This document shows, in pieces, positions 11,204-21,616 of a stretch of 64,000 nucleotides of DNA. Numbering within the stretch: position 1 is the first letter of the stretch; each line of letters begins with the position of its first letter. The notes under the pieces are model-generated. The model saw only the letters and a list, made by a program, of their open reading frames with translations, searched no databases and was not told the origin of the DNA. The translations under genes and the position numbers were made by a program. The stretch spans positions 1 to 64,000 of the forward strand of contig DXIH01000037.1 in the NCBI GenBank assembly GCA_019112965.1, read 5' to 3'. Source of the DNA: Candidatus Sphingomonas excrementigallinarum. Its GTDB lineage: Bacteria > Pseudomonadota > Alphaproteobacteria > Sphingomonadales > Sphingomonadaceae.

Positions 11204-11341
11204 GGATTTGCGGCTAGCATCGCCGCGCGGCTTCGCGCAACGCTTTTGCCGTCTCGGCGATTGCAATGGGGACAAGTGGGGCATCATGGATAGCAATTGC
11301 GGGCCGTCCGATTTTGCTGCACCGCACAACGGAGTGATGAT

Positions 11342-12448
11342 TTGGCGCGCAAATTCCTCTATGTCGTGGCGACCCTCATCGTGCTGACGATCGCGGCGGC
11401 CTTTGCTTACCGCCTGTTCGGCAACCAGCTGCTCCGCTGGTCGACCGTGCCCTCCGAGTCGTTCCAGACCCAGGCGGCGACGCGCGCGGAGGAGTATCGC
11501 GATACCAAGATGTGGCTGGCGCGACCCGACCTGCCGGGCAATCCGGCGATGTGGGTGCCGACCGGCTACACCCCCGGCCAGCCCGGCCAGGGCGCGGCCG
11601 TCTTCTTCATCCACCCGACCTCCTATATCAGCAAGGCGCACTGGAACGCGCCGCTGGACGACCCCGAGACCAATGGCCGCGCCGAGCTGTTCCTGCGCGG
11701 GCAGGCGAGCGCCTTCAACGGCGCGGGCGACATCTGGGCCCCGCGCTATCGCCAGGCGACCTTCGGCGCGTTCCTGACCAGCATGGCGGATGCCGAGCGC
11801 GCGCTCGATCTTGCCTATAAGGATGTCGACGCCGCCTTCACCGCGTTCCTGGCGCAGGTCGATCCCAACCGCCCGCTGATCCTGGCGGGGCATAGCCAGG
11901 GCGCGCTGCATCTGTCGCGTCTGCTGACCGACCGCGTGACCAAGGACCCTTCGCTCAAGCGCCGGATCGTCGCGGCCTATGTCGTCGGCTGGCCGATCTC
12001 GACGACCGCCGACCTGCCCGCCATGGGTCTGCCTGCCTGTACAAAGCCCGACCAGACGGGGTGCATCCTCAGCTGGCAGAGCTTCGGCGAGCCCGCCGAT
12101 CCGTCGCTGATCCTCGACGTGTTCGACCAGACCAACGGCTATACCGGGGCACCGCGGAAAGGGACCGCGATGCTCTGCACCAACCCGCTAACCGGCATGT
12201 CCGGCGGCGAAGCCCCCGCCACCGCCAATCTGGGCACGCTCTATCCGTCCGCCGACCTTAAGACCGCCGCCATCGCCGCAGGCAAGGTCCCGGCGAAGTG
12301 CGAGGGGCGCGGCATCCTGAGCATCGGCGAAGGACCAAGCGTCGGCCGCTATGTGCTGCCCGGCAACAACTACCACGTCTATGACTATAGCCTGTTCTGG
12401 GCCAATGTCCGCGCCGATGCGGAACGCCGCTTGAAAGCCTTTCGATGA
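11342..12448 (+). CDS. DUF3089 alpha/beta-hydrolase-like membrane-anchored protein
   Basis: 368 residues from a TTG start at 11342, chosen because GGAG lies about 10 bases upstream and because it gives a sensible N-terminus ([14 protein letters not shown]), a single membrane anchor. An earlier TTG at 11297 is also in frame. The body is extracytoplasmic, with [13 protein letters not shown] and a nucleophile elbow GHSQGALH (about residue 180), typical of the DUF3089 family of predicted serine hydrolases. The substrate is unknown. It overlaps ruvX by four bases. Confidence 0.87.
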   Translation: MARKFLYVVATLIVLTIAAAFAYRLFGNQLLRWSTVPSESFQTQAATRAEEYRDTKMWLARPDLPGNPAMWVPTGYTPGQPGQGAAVFFIHPTSYISKAHWNAPLDDPETNGRAELFLRGQASAFNGAGDIWAPRYRQATFGAFLTSMADAERALDLAYKDVDAAFTAFLAQVDPNRPLILAGHSQGALHLSRLLTDRVTKDPSLKRRIVAAYVVGWPISTTADLPAMGLPACTKPDQTGCILSWQSFGEPADPSLILDVFDQTNGYTGAPRKGTAMLCTNPLTGMSGGEAPATANLGTLYPSADLKTAAIAAGKVPAKCEGRGILSIGEGPSVGRYVLPGNNYHVYDYSLFWANVRADAERRLKAFR

Positions 12449-12909
12449 CCCTGATTACGACCGACCGTAGCGAATTTCGCGCTGCCCTCCCCTCTGGTGG
12501 GCGGCTGATCGGGCTGGACGTCGGCACCAAGACCGTGGGCACCGCACTGTGCGATGCCGGATGGAGCTTCGCCAGCCCCGCCACCCTGATCCGCCGGACC
12601 AAGTTCACCAAGGACAAGGACCAGCTGATCGCGATGATCGCGCAGCAGGGGTGCAAGGGCCTGGTCATCGGCCTGCCGCTGAACCTGGACGGCAGCGAGA
12701 GCCCACGCTCGCAATCGACCCGCGCCTTTGCCCGCAACTGCGCCGATCTGGGCCCGATCCTGCTCTGGGACGAACGCTGGTCCACTGTCGCGGTCGAGCG
12801 GACAATGATCGAACAGGATATGAGCCGCGCCAAGCGTGCCGAGCGGATCGACAATCTGGCGGCCGCGCATATCCTTCAGGCGGCAATCGACGCGCTGGTG
12901 ATGGCCTGA
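12445..12909 (+). CDS. ruvX: Holliday junction resolvase-like protein RuvX/YqgF
   Basis: 154 residues of RNase H-like fold. The first acidic catalytic residue is in [10 protein letters not shown], the middle strand is [10 protein letters not shown] and the last motif is WDERWST plus [11 protein letters not shown]. Members process pre-16S rRNA 5' ends and/or branched DNA. The ATG overlaps the upstream stop codon (ATGA). Confidence 0.94.
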   Translation: MTLITTDRSEFRAALPSGGRLIGLDVGTKTVGTALCDAGWSFASPATLIRRTKFTKDKDQLIAMIAQQGCKGLVIGLPLNLDGSESPRSQSTRAFARNCADLGPILLWDERWSTVAVERTMIEQDMSRAKRAERIDNLAAAHILQAAIDALVMA

Positions 12910-12939
12910 CCAGCTGAAACCGATCGACATTCTTTCCAT

Positions 12940-13078
12940 TCCTCCCCTGGAAGGGGAGGTGGCAGGCCGCAGGCCTGACGGAGGGGTATCCCGGCGGGAG
13001 AGGTCGGACCGCATTCGCGATCGGTTACACCCCTCCACCATCCTTCGGATGGTCCCCCTCCCCTTACAGGGGAGGAAA
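12940..13078. repeat. palindromic repeat pair, family B
   Basis: Left unit CCTCCCCTGGAAGGGGAGG with GGCAGGCC and GACGGAGGGG; right unit CCCCTCCACCATCCTTCGGA followed by TGGTCCCCCTCC and a closing palindrome ending GGGGAGGA. The same layout recurs at 19.5, 26.2, 30.0, 43.9, 45.2 and 59.7 kb. The rest of the 318-base gap up to the TonB receptor holds no other feature I can support. Confidence 0.85.
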
Positions 13079-13227
13079 GACAGTGGGGCAGCATGAATAA
13101 CGATCAATTGACCGCAAAACGACCATGATCGCCAGCAATGTCATATATTGGTCTTTAGCCAGTCGTTAACCCGTCACCCAAGCCCCCTAGCTGCGCCGCT
13201 TCCTACGGAGCCTATGGGGGGCCAGTC

Positions 13228-15597
13228 GTGCAGCATGTTTCCGTTCTTTCCCGTTCGATGTTGATGATCGGTGCGGCCGTCATCGCCGTGCCTGCGATGG
13301 CGCAGCAGCAATCCGATCCGGACGCCACCGAGGCCGCGACCAATGGCGACCAGATCGTCGTCACCGCGAACCGCACCACCCGCTCCTCGGTCGAGCTGGG
13401 CGCGGCGGAGATCCAGAAGGTGTTGCCCGGCGCCAGCCCGATCAAGGCGATCCAGACGCTGCCCGGCGTGCAGTTCGAAACGGCCGATCCCTGGGGCAAT
13501 AACGAGCAGAATATCTCGCTGTTCGTCCACGGCTTCAATCAGAACCAGCTGGGCTTCACCATGGACGGCGTGCCGCTGGGTGACCAGTCCTATGGCAATT
13601 ACAACGGCCTGACGCCGCAGCGTGCGGTCATCAGCGAAAACGTCGCGCGCGTCCGCCTGACCGCCGGAGCCGCCGATCTGGGCACCGCCTCGGCCAGCAA
13701 TCTGGGCGGCGGGATCGAAACCTATTCGAGCGATCCGGCGGCCACGCTGGGCGTACGCTTCGCGCAGACGCTGGGCAGCTATGACGCGACCCGGACCTAT
13801 CTGCGCATCGACAGCGGCGAGGTCGAGGGGCTGGGCGGCACCAATAGCGGCTATCTCTCGGTCGTCCGGCAAAAGGCGCGGGCTTGGGAATTCAACGCGC
13901 GTCAGGGCGGGTGGCAGGGCAATGCCAAGTTCGTCCACAAGGGCGAGAACGGCACGCTGACCGGCTATTTCGACATTTCGGACAAGGTCGAGCCGAACCA
14001 GGATTCAGTCGCACACAATGCGGGCGGGATCGAACCCTATTACCGCTCGCTGCTCTATCCGAACTGGCAGGCCGCGCTCGCCTATGTCGATGCGAACGGC
14101 GCGCCGCCTGCGAACAACCCCAACAATTACATGAACTATTTCGGCGACGCACAGCGCACCGATTATCTGGGCTATATCAAGTACGAACACCGCTTCGGCG
14201 ATGCCGTCACCTGGACCAATCAGGTCTATTACCATCATGACGAGGGCCAGGGGCAGATCACCGGCCCGATCGCGGCCGCCGGTCTGCCCGGCCTGTTCCG
14301 CATCTATTATCCGGGGCAGAATCTGAAGGCCGTCTTCGGCGGCTCGGGCTATGCGCTGCGTACCACCGAATATGGCATCGACCGGAAAGGCGGTATTTCG
14401 ACGCTCGCGATCCGTGCGGGCGACCATGAGATCGAGCTGGGCGGCTGGTACGAGCATAACCGCAACACGATCTTCCGCCGCTGGTATGCAGCCCCGATCG
14501 ACAATCCGCCCTCGCCCTATGAATGGGCCGACCCTGCCAAGCTGCGCCTGACCCAATATGCCGCGATCACGAAGTACGACCTGATCCAGACGCATATCCA
14601 GGATCGCTGGCACGTCACCCCGGCGGTGACGCTCGAGGCCGGGTTCAAGTCCAGCCTGCAATTCGCCGATGGCCGCGTGCCCACCCAGCCGCTGCCGGGC
14701 GCGCTGCCCGGCACCTCGACCGGCTATCCACAAGGGCGGCTGAACACGAAGAAGTGGTTCCTGCCCGCCTTCGGTGCGATCTGGGACATCGGCAGCAACG
14801 ACCAACTGTTCGGCCATATCCAGAAGAATGTCCGCCAATTCCAGGCCTCGGTCGCGGCGGGCCTGTCGCCTTTCGCGGTGGGCAGCCAGCAGGCGTTCGA
14901 CCAGATCAAGGCGAACACCTCGCCCGAAACCTCCTGGACCTATGAGGCGGGCCTGCGCTCGCGCCATGCGCTCGACCTCGGCCCGCTGACGGGAATCGAG
15001 GCGCAGATCAGCGCCTATCATGTCGATTTCGATAATCGCCTGCTCCAGATCAGCGCGACGCCGGTCATCGCCTCGGTCATAGGCGGCGTCTCGATCTTGC
15101 AGAATGTCGGCCGCGTGCGCACCAACGGCGTCGACGCCTCCGCCACCCTGCGCTTCGGCCCGCACCTGTCGGTCTACAATGCGCTGTCGTACAACAGCTC
15201 GAAATACCGCGACAATTATGTCAGCGGCACAACGACCGTCCCGACCGCCGACAAATATGTACCCAACACCGCCAAGTGGCTGAACAAGACGGTGGTGTCG
15301 ATCAATGACGGCCCGTTCGAGATCCAGGCGATCGGCGATTATGTCGGCCCGCGCTTCGCCACCTATACCAACGACCAGTCGATCGGCGGACGTTACCTGC
15401 TGAACCTGCAGGCGAGCTACAGCCTGCCGCAGATCGACGGGTTCGGGGTCAAGGACCTGAAGCTGTCGGTCAACGTCACCAACGTGACCAACCGCAAGGG
15501 CATTTACGAACTGGTCGTCGGCGCGGCGTCCAAGACGTGGAACAGCTATGCCCAGCCGCCGCGCATGGGCTTCATCACCCTGTCGGGTGCCTTCTGA
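13228..15597 (+). CDS. TonB-dependent outer membrane receptor
   Basis: 789 residues from a GTG start. A signal peptide (MLMIGAAVIAVPAMA, residues 11-25) is followed by a TonB-box-like DQIVVTANRT, a plug domain up to about residue 160 (GVQFETADPWG, TMDGVPLGDQSYGNYNG), and a 22-strand type barrel ending in an aromatic residue (GFITLSGAF). It imports a substrate too scarce for porins, powered by TonB-ExbBD. No neighbouring gene reveals the ligand. Confidence 0.93.
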   Translation: MQHVSVLSRSMLMIGAAVIAVPAMAQQQSDPDATEAATNGDQIVVTANRTTRSSVELGAAEIQKVLPGASPIKAIQTLPGVQFETADPWGNNEQNISLFVHGFNQNQLGFTMDGVPLGDQSYGNYNGLTPQRAVISENVARVRLTAGAADLGTASASNLGGGIETYSSDPAATLGVRFAQTLGSYDATRTYLRIDSGEVEGLGGTNSGYLSVVRQKARAWEFNARQGGWQGNAKFVHKGENGTLTGYFDISDKVEPNQDSVAHNAGGIEPYYRSLLYPNWQAALAYVDANGAPPANNPNNYMNYFGDAQRTDYLGYIKYEHRFGDAVTWTNQVYYHHDEGQGQITGPIAAAGLPGLFRIYYPGQNLKAVFGGSGYALRTTEYGIDRKGGISTLAIRAGDHEIELGGWYEHNRNTIFRRWYAAPIDNPPSPYEWADPAKLRLTQYAAITKYDLIQTHIQDRWHVTPAVTLEAGFKSSLQFADGRVPTQPLPGALPGTSTGYPQGRLNTKKWFLPAFGAIWDIGSNDQLFGHIQKNVRQFQASVAAGLSPFAVGSQQAFDQIKANTSPETSWTYEAGLRSRHALDLGPLTGIEAQISAYHVDFDNRLLQISATPVIASVIGGVSILQNVGRVRTNGVDASATLRFGPHLSVYNALSYNSSKYRDNYVSGTTTVPTADKYVPNTAKWLNKTVVSINDGPFEIQAIGDYVGPRFATYTNDQSIGGRYLLNLQASYSLPQIDGFGVKDLKLSVNVTNVTNRKGIYELVVGAASKTWNSYAQPPRMGFITLSGAF

Positions 15598-15632
15598 CGA
15601 AAGCGACGTGTCGGATCGACAGGCCTTGCGCC

Positions 15633-17207
15633 ATGCGATCCGGCACGCTGGCTTGCGAGCCGGAACCGGGTGCGGCAGACCGGCCGGGCATGATCCCCGA
15701 CCACGCGCCCTCGCCTTCGCCGCTTCACTGGCGTCGCCCATCCTTCTGGATGGCCGCAATGCTGGCGGTGGTCTTCGTGGCGCTGGTCCATGCGATGACC
15801 TTGGCGATGCAGCTGCGCGGGCCGTGGTATGACGAATTCTACACGCTCTACGTCGCGCGACCGGGCGCTCCCTTGCCTTACGCCTTTCACCGCTGGCTGG
15901 CGGACAATCATCCCCCGCTTTTCTATGCGCTGGCCCGCGCGACGACATGGTTGGGCACGACGGTCGAGGAGCGGCGCGTCGTCAAACTGTTCCTTTTCGT
16001 CCTCGCCGGTATCCAGCTGGCGTGGTGGCTGATCCCGCGGGGTTTGCGGCGGATCGGCTGGATCTATGCCGTCGCGCTGGCCAGCGCCTGGCCCGCCATC
16101 GACCGCGTGGCCGAATTGCGATCCAATTATCTCGCCTTCGCCGCCGCCGCCGTCGCGGTCGCCGCGCTGATCGCCGTCGAGCGGGGCCATCGCGCGCACC
16201 GCAAGGCCGAGTGGGTGATGTTGACCCTGGCGCTGCTCGTGGCGCTCAACGTCCATCTGGCGGCCAGCATGATCGTCGACGGGCTCGTCGCGGCCATGAT
16301 CCTGCGCCGGATGATCGCACGCCAGTGGCCCAGTGCCGCCCGGTTGCTCGCGGCGGCAAGCATCGCGGCCATGCCGCTGCTGATCCAGCTCGTCATGTCG
16401 TTCGGACAGCTCGACGCCAATACCCGCCATTTCTGGATCGAGGGCGGCCTGACCCGCGCGCGCTGGGCGATCCAGGGGGAGATCGAAAGCGGCCTGAGCG
16501 CCAACCTGCCGATCACCATCCTGGCGGTCGTCGGTTTCGGGTTGCTGGCGCATCGAAGCTGGCGCGAACGGCGTCTTGCCCCGCAGGCCGATCTGGCGGT
16601 GACGCTGGGCGTGGGGCTGGCGATCGCCTGCGCGGTGATGGTGGCGGTGCATCTGTGACGCCCCTTCATCATGAGCCGCTATCTCGTCGCGCTCCATCCG
16701 CCGATCGCCATGATGCTGGCGCTGGGCGCGGCGGCGCTGCTCGACCGGGTGCGGCCGCTGTTCGTGACGATCCTGTCCGTGCTGATGAGTTTGGCCGCGC
16801 TGGCTGCGATCCATGCCAACCTGGTCCGAACCGTGGCACAGCCGAGCTGGTATGGCACGGGCCGGGCGATCGCGACGATCCGGCGCAACTGCCCCACGAC
16901 CCGAATCCATGTCGACGCCAGCGGCAATCGCCTCGTCATGGCGACACCGCCAAGCGAGAATCGCGACGTCTTCCCCTTTGCCTATCGAATCGTCGCGGAC
17001 CATTTCGGCTTTCCAATCGCCGACCCGCGCGACCGGACCATGCCGCGCGACTGCCCCACGCTGTTCTGGACCGAGCATGTCGCCGGGCAACCGGACACCG
17101 CCCGCGAATTGGCGATGCGGCTGCGCACCGCGGGCTTTCCGATCGGCCGGGCCCGGCTCCAGCGGATCGGTTATGGACGCATGCTGGTGACCTGGCCGAC
17201 ACGCTGA
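15633..17207 (+). pseudogene. GT39-like membrane glycosyltransferase interrupted by an in-frame TGA
   Basis: One continuous frame encodes 341 residues, a TGA at 16656-16658, and 182 more residues. The first part has an N-terminal helix, the GT-C type acidic motif GPWYDEFYTL, an NHPPLFY loop and about eight helices. The second part begins RPFIMSRYLVALHPP, a block normally contiguous with the preceding helices in this family, then one or two helices and a soluble C-terminal domain. A Trp codon (TGG) at the TGA would give an intact protein of about 524 residues. Start could also be ATG 15690. Either a pseudogene or a sequencing difference. Confidence 0.78.
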
Positions 17208-17262
17208 GCGGCACCACTCAAGCCTTGCCGAACGCCGTCCCGCTCGCTACCCGGCGGCTTTA

Positions 17263-18246
17263 ATGCAGACCTCGGATCATCGCCCCGGCACGCTCATTCA
17301 GGGTGGCGCCGTTTTCCCGCACCGGCATCTGACCGGCATCGACGGCCTTCAACCGCATGAGATCATGTTCCTGCTCGACGAGGCGGAACATTGGCTCGAT
17401 CGCGGCGCGACCGATACGCCGGACACAAGACTGGCGGGCCTCACCCAGATCAACGCGTTCTTCGAGAACTCGACGCGGACCCTGCTGTCCTTCGAGATCG
17501 CGGGCAAGCGCCTGGGTGCGGACGTGGTCAACATGCACGCGGCGCAGTCGAGCGTGAAGAAGGGCGAGACGCTGATCGACACAGCGATGACGCTGAACGC
17601 GATGCGCGCCGATGTGATCGTGATCCGCCACATGGCGAGCGGCGCGGTTCGCCTGATCGCCGACAAGGTCGACTGCCCGGTCCTGAATGCAGGCGACGGG
17701 CGGCACGAGCACCCCACCCAGGCACTGCTCGACATGCTGACCATCCGCCGCCGCCGGGGCAGCGTCGCGGGGCAGAAGGTCGTGATCTGCGGCGACATAT
17801 TGCACAGCCGGGTCGCGCGTTCGGACATCCTCGCGCTCACCGCGCTGGCGGCCGAGGTGCGGGTCTGCGCGCCCTCGACGCTGATGCCCAAGGGGATCGA
17901 GCGGATGTTCGTGACCCCCTTCACCGATTTCGACGAAGCGATCGAGGATGCCGACGTCGTCATGATGCTGCGTGTCCAGAACGAGCGGATGGCGGGCGGC
18001 TATATCCCCTCCACGCGCGAATACCGGATGCGCTACGGCCTGACCGCGGAACGGCTGAAGCGCGCCAAGCCGGGCGCGCTGGTCATGCACCCCGGCCCGA
18101 TGAACCGCGGCGTCGAGATCGACTCGGAGGTGGCAGATGGACCGCAATCGGCGATCACCGAGCAGGTGGCGATGGGCGTCGCGGTGCGCATGGCGTGCCT
18201 GGACGTGCTGACCCGCCGAGCCCGCAAGCTGGAGGGCTGGGCATGA
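17263..18246 (+). CDS. pyrB: aspartate carbamoyltransferase catalytic subunit
   Basis: 327 residues. Carries out the committed step of pyrimidine synthesis, carbamoyl phosphate plus aspartate to carbamoyl aspartate. The carbamoyl-phosphate loop is [12 protein letters not shown] (about residue 67), with [10 protein letters not shown] and [16 protein letters not shown] further on. No regulatory pyrI gene is adjacent; instead it overlaps by four bases a dihydroorotase-like gene, the arrangement of class A (PyrB-PyrX) transcarbamoylase complexes. Confidence 0.96.
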   Translation: MQTSDHRPGTLIQGGAVFPHRHLTGIDGLQPHEIMFLLDEAEHWLDRGATDTPDTRLAGLTQINAFFENSTRTLLSFEIAGKRLGADVVNMHAAQSSVKKGETLIDTAMTLNAMRADVIVIRHMASGAVRLIADKVDCPVLNAGDGRHEHPTQALLDMLTIRRRRGSVAGQKVVICGDILHSRVARSDILALTALAAEVRVCAPSTLMPKGIERMFVTPFTDFDEAIEDADVVMMLRVQNERMAGGYIPSTREYRMRYGLTAERLKRAKPGALVMHPGPMNRGVEIDSEVADGPQSAITEQVAMGVAVRMACLDVLTRRARKLEGWA

Positions 18247-19460
18247 GCATCACCGCCTTCACCAACGCCACGCTGGTCTGCCCGGTCGGCGGCGAGGTCA
18301 AGGGCCAGACCCTGCTGGTCGAGGACGGCATCATCACCGGCACCGGGGACGCTCCCGAGGGTGCGACCATCATCGACTGCGGCGGCAAGATGCTTAGCCC
18401 CGGCATCGTCGATCTGGGCGTGTTCAAGGTCGACCGCGCCGCCTGTCGCGCAGGGGGCATCGTGCGCATCGGTCTGATGCCCGATCAGTCGCCGGTCCTG
18501 GACGATCCGGGCGTGGTGCAGCGTGCCGCGCTGATCGGGCGGCCGGACCTGTGGATCCATCCGATCGCGGCGGCGACCCGATCGCTCGCGGGCACCGATC
18601 TGGCCGAGATGGCGGTGTGCGTGTCGGCAGGGGCCAAGGCGGTAGGCACCGGGCGCGGCTGGATCGCCGATTCGGGGGTGATGCACCGGGTCCTCGCCTA
18701 TGCCAGCGATTTGGGTCTGACCGTCATCGCCCATGCCGAAGACGGCGGCCTCGCCGCCGATGCGGTCGCCACCGAGGGCGAGACGGCGAGCCGCCTGGGC
18801 CTTCCCTCCGCCCCCGCCATCGCCGAAGCGCTCGCCATCGCGCGCGACCTGATGCTGGCCGAAGAGACGGGCGCGAAGCTGCATATTCGGCAGGTGACGA
18901 CGGCGGCGGGCTTCGACCTGATCCGCGCGGCCAAGCGGCGCGGGGTGAAGGTGACGTGCGGCATCACGCCTGCGCATCTCCACCTTTCCGACATCGCCAT
19001 TACGGACTTCCGCACCTTCGCCCGCCTCTCGCCGCCGTTGCGGGACGAGAGCGACCGGCAGGCCGCGCTGGCGGCGGTGGCGGACGGGACGGTCGATGTG
19101 ATCGGCTCGGGTCACGACCCGCATGGCCCGGAAGAAAAGCGCCTGCCCTTCGTCGATGCCGAGGCGGGCATGGCGGGCGCGGAGACACTGCTGCCGCTGG
19201 CGCTGATGCTGGTGCGGGACGAGCGGATCACCCTGCCCCGGCTGTTCGCGCTGCTCTCCGCCAATCCGGCCAAGGTGCTGGGCCTCGACACCGGCACGCT
19301 GGAGCCGGGCAAGCCCGCTGACCTGATGCTGTTCGATGCCGACAAGCCCTGGATGGTGTCGGGCGACACTTTCGCCTCGGCGGGCAATACACCGTTCGAT
19401 GGCTTCCCGGTCCAGGGCCGCGCGCTGCGGCTGTGGAAGGCAGGACGAGAAATTCTCTAA
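18243..19460 (+). CDS. dihydroorotase-like protein, probably non-catalytic (PyrX/PyrC' type)
   Basis: 405-residue amidohydrolase-fold protein of the type I dihydroorotase group. Where active enzymes have the metal-binding DxHxHxR after PGxV, this protein has [13 protein letters not shown], with no histidines and a shortened loop. The later TDHAPH motif with the catalytic Asp reads [12 protein letters not shown]. The third-strand HAED (His) and the CGITPAHLH block are kept. It starts inside the pyrB stop (ATGA). By analogy with Pseudomonas PyrX it most likely supports PyrB structurally, and an active PyrC is expected elsewhere in the genome. Confidence 0.9.
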   Translation: MSITAFTNATLVCPVGGEVKGQTLLVEDGIITGTGDAPEGATIIDCGGKMLSPGIVDLGVFKVDRAACRAGGIVRIGLMPDQSPVLDDPGVVQRAALIGRPDLWIHPIAAATRSLAGTDLAEMAVCVSAGAKAVGTGRGWIADSGVMHRVLAYASDLGLTVIAHAEDGGLAADAVATEGETASRLGLPSAPAIAEALAIARDLMLAEETGAKLHIRQVTTAAGFDLIRAAKRRGVKVTCGITPAHLHLSDIAITDFRTFARLSPPLRDESDRQAALAAVADGTVDVIGSGHDPHGPEEKRLPFVDAEAGMAGAETLLPLALMLVRDERITLPRLFALLSANPAKVLGLDTGTLEPGKPADLMLFDADKPWMVSGDTFASAGNTPFDGFPVQGRALRLWKAGREIL

Positions 19461-19466
19461 CAAAAA

Positions 19467-19608
19467 TCCTCCCCATCTCTGATGGGGAGGGGGACCGCGC
19501 CCACAGGGCGTGGTGGTGGGGCATGGCAACACCAGCAAGGGTTGATGCCCCTCCACCACCGGGCTGACGCCCGGCGGTCCCCCTCCCCAAGCGAGCTTGG
19601 GGAGGAAT
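19467..19608. repeat. palindromic repeat pair, family B
   Basis: Left unit CCTCCCCATCTCTGATGGGG with GGGACCGCGCCCACAGGGCG; right unit CCCCTCCACCACCGGGCTGA, GGTCCCCCTCCCC and TTGGGGAGGAAT. It lies directly downstream of the pyr operon and next to a true terminator. Confidence 0.85.
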
Positions 19609-19645
19609 AAAAAAGCCTCGCCGAGACGTCTCGGCGAGGCTTTTT
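19609..19645. terminator. bidirectional rho-independent terminator
   Basis: A 13-bp perfect stem (GCCTCGCCGAGAC and its complement) flanked by A-run on the left and T-run on the right, so it can end both the plus-strand pyr operon and the minus-strand DEAD-box gene. Confidence 0.9.
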
Positions 19646-19663
19646 ACTTACCCCTTTATCGGC

Positions 19664-21406
19664 TTAGCCGCGACGGGGACCGCGCGGGCCGCCCTGGGTG
19701 GGACGCGGCGAATAGCGGCGCTGGCCGCCGGGGCCACCGGCGGGGCGGCCGCCCATCGGACGGTTGCCACCCGGCCCACGACGCGGGCCGCCGCCATGAC
19801 CCGAACCACCGGCGGGCGGGCCATCGGCCTGCTCGATCGCGATATCGTCCTCGGCATGGTCCGCTTCGGTGCGCTTCAGCGCGGCGATGAAGCGCGACGC
19901 CAGGGCCGACGGGATTTCGAACAGCGTCTCGTTCGGCTGGATGCGGATCGCGCCGATCTCGTTGCGGGTGATGTGCCCGCGACGGCAGATCAGCGGCAGC
20001 AGCCAGCGCGGATCGGCATTCTGGCTGCGACCGACGCTCATGCGGAACCAGGCGGTGTCGTCGAACCCTTCGCGACGCTCGCGCGGGGCCGGGGCGTCGC
20101 CCTCGACCAGTTCCTCGGCCTGGGGAAGGGCTGCGCGGTGCGCCCGGACGAGCGCGGCGGCGATATCCTCCGGCGACTTCTCGGCGAGCAGGCGGGTGGC
20201 CAGCTCACGATCACCCTCGTCCACCTCGACCGGCGCCAGCAGCGCGGCGAGCAGACGCTCGCGGTCCTGTGCGCGGATTTCCTCCAGCGTCGGCGCGCGA
20301 CGCCATTCGGCATCGATGCGTGCGCCGCGTAGCATGCCCTCGACCCGACGACGGCGCGGATAGGGGACGATCAGGATCGCGGTGCCCTTGCGGCCCGCGC
20401 GGCCGGTGCGGCCCGAACGGTGCTGGAGCGCTTCGGCATCGCGGGGGATTTCGACATGGATGACCAAAGTCAGGCCGGGCAGGTCGATGCCGCGTGCCGC
20501 GACGTCGGTCGCGACGCAGACGCGAGCGCGACCGTCACGCAGCGCCTGGAGCGCATGGTTGCGCTCGTTCTGCGAATGCTCACCCGACAGCGCCACCGCC
20601 GAGAAACCGCGCTCGACCAGGCTGGCGTGCAGGTGGCGGACATTGTCGCGGGTGGCGCAGAACAGGATCGCGACCTCCGCCTCGTGCAGGCGCAGCAGGT
20701 TGACCACCGCCGCCTCGATATCGGCGGGCGCGACCGTCACCGCCTGATAGGCGATGTCCGCATGGCCCTTGTCCTCGCTGATCGTCTCGATCCGCTTGGC
20801 ATTGGTCTGGTAACGCTTGGCGAGCTGCACGATCGGGCGCGGCATGGTCGCCGAGAACAGGAGCGTGCGGCGCTCGGACGGCGTGCCGTCGAGGATCTGC
20901 TCCAGGTCTTCGCGGAAGCCCATGTCGAGCATCTCGTCCGCCTCGTCGAGAACGACGAACTTCAGCGATGACAGGTCAAGCGCGCCACGCTCCAGATGGT
21001 CGCGCAGACGGCCCGGCGTGCCGACGACGATATGCGTGCCATGGCTGAGCGCCCGGCGCTCGCGCGAGGCGTCCATGCCGCCGACGCAGGTCGCGATACG
21101 CGCACGGGCCCCGGCATAGAGCCATTCCAGCTCGCGGCTGACCTGCAGCGCCAGCTCGCGGGTCGGCGCGATAACCAGCGCCATCGGCGCGCCCGGCTGG
21201 GGCAGGTGATCGCCGCCGCCCAGCAGCTCGCTCGCCATCGCAAGGCCGAAGGCGACGGTCTTGCCAGAGCCGGTCTGTGCCGACACGATCAGGTCGCGGC
21301 CCTGGGCGTCATCCTCGATAACAGCGGCCTGGACGGGGGTTGGCGCGGTATAGCCGCGCGCGGAAAGGGCAGCCGACAGGACCGGCGGCAAAGCAGAAAA
21401 AGGCAT
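19664..21406 (-). CDS. DEAD-box ATP-dependent RNA helicase with DbpA-like RNA-binding domain and Gly/Arg tail
   Basis: 580 residues from the ATG at 21406 (GGAG upstream). Q-motif region PTPVQAAVIED, Walker A AQTGSGKT, DEAD box VLDEADEMLDMG, motif III SAT, and motif VI HRSGRTGR. Around residues 450-530 there is a fold resembling the DbpA RNA-binding domain (MSVGRSQNADPRWLLPLICR). The last ~50 residues are Gly/Arg/Pro-rich (GGGPRRGPGG). Together this fits the DeaD/CsdA/DbpA group of helicases acting in ribosome assembly and cold adaptation. The frame stays open upstream to 21958, but that part is antisense to the next gene. Confidence 0.94.
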   Translation of the reverse strand: MPFSALPPVLSAALSARGYTAPTPVQAAVIEDDAQGRDLIVSAQTGSGKTVAFGLAMASELLGGGDHLPQPGAPMALVIAPTRELALQVSRELEWLYAGARARIATCVGGMDASRERRALSHGTHIVVGTPGRLRDHLERGALDLSSLKFVVLDEADEMLDMGFREDLEQILDGTPSERRTLLFSATMPRPIVQLAKRYQTNAKRIETISEDKGHADIAYQAVTVAPADIEAAVVNLLRLHEAEVAILFCATRDNVRHLHASLVERGFSAVALSGEHSQNERNHALQALRDGRARVCVATDVAARGIDLPGLTLVIHVEIPRDAEALQHRSGRTGRAGRKGTAILIVPYPRRRRVEGMLRGARIDAEWRRAPTLEEIRAQDRERLLAALLAPVEVDEGDRELATRLLAEKSPEDIAAALVRAHRAALPQAEELVEGDAPAPRERREGFDDTAWFRMSVGRSQNADPRWLLPLICRRGHITRNEIGAIRIQPNETLFEIPSALASRFIAALKRTEADHAEDDIAIEQADGPPAGGSGHGGGPRRGPGGNRPMGGRPAGGPGGQRRYSPRPTQGGPRGPRRG

Positions 21407-21616
21407 GGGGACTCCAACAGAAAAAGGAGCGCGTACCGCCGAACCAAGGGACCCATCCCTCTTAGTTGGCGGATACACCCATGCGGCACGGGTGAATGTT
21501 TGCGTTCCGTGAAAGCGTGGCCCTTTACACGATTGTACGGAAAACTCAAGCCACGCTTGCGGCGAACCGAATGGCCCGCCATGGAGCCGCGCCATGAGCC
21601 CATGCGTTGATCCCCG

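Noticed and set aside
12940..13078. Spaced repeats considered as CRISPR or as simple terminators
   Set aside because: Repeats are not direct, spacers are not uniform, and no U-run follows the palindromes.
16656..16658. TGA as selenocysteine or general recoding of TGA to Trp
   Set aside because: No SECIS-like hairpin is apparent and Trp fits better than Cys; many genes here end in functional TGA stops, for example the ATGA overlaps.
15546..17090. Long open frame on the minus strand opposite the glycosyltransferase gene
   Set aside because: It is rich in Arg, His, Gln and Asp, has no domain and mirrors the sense coding frame; typical of antisense frames in GC-rich DNA.
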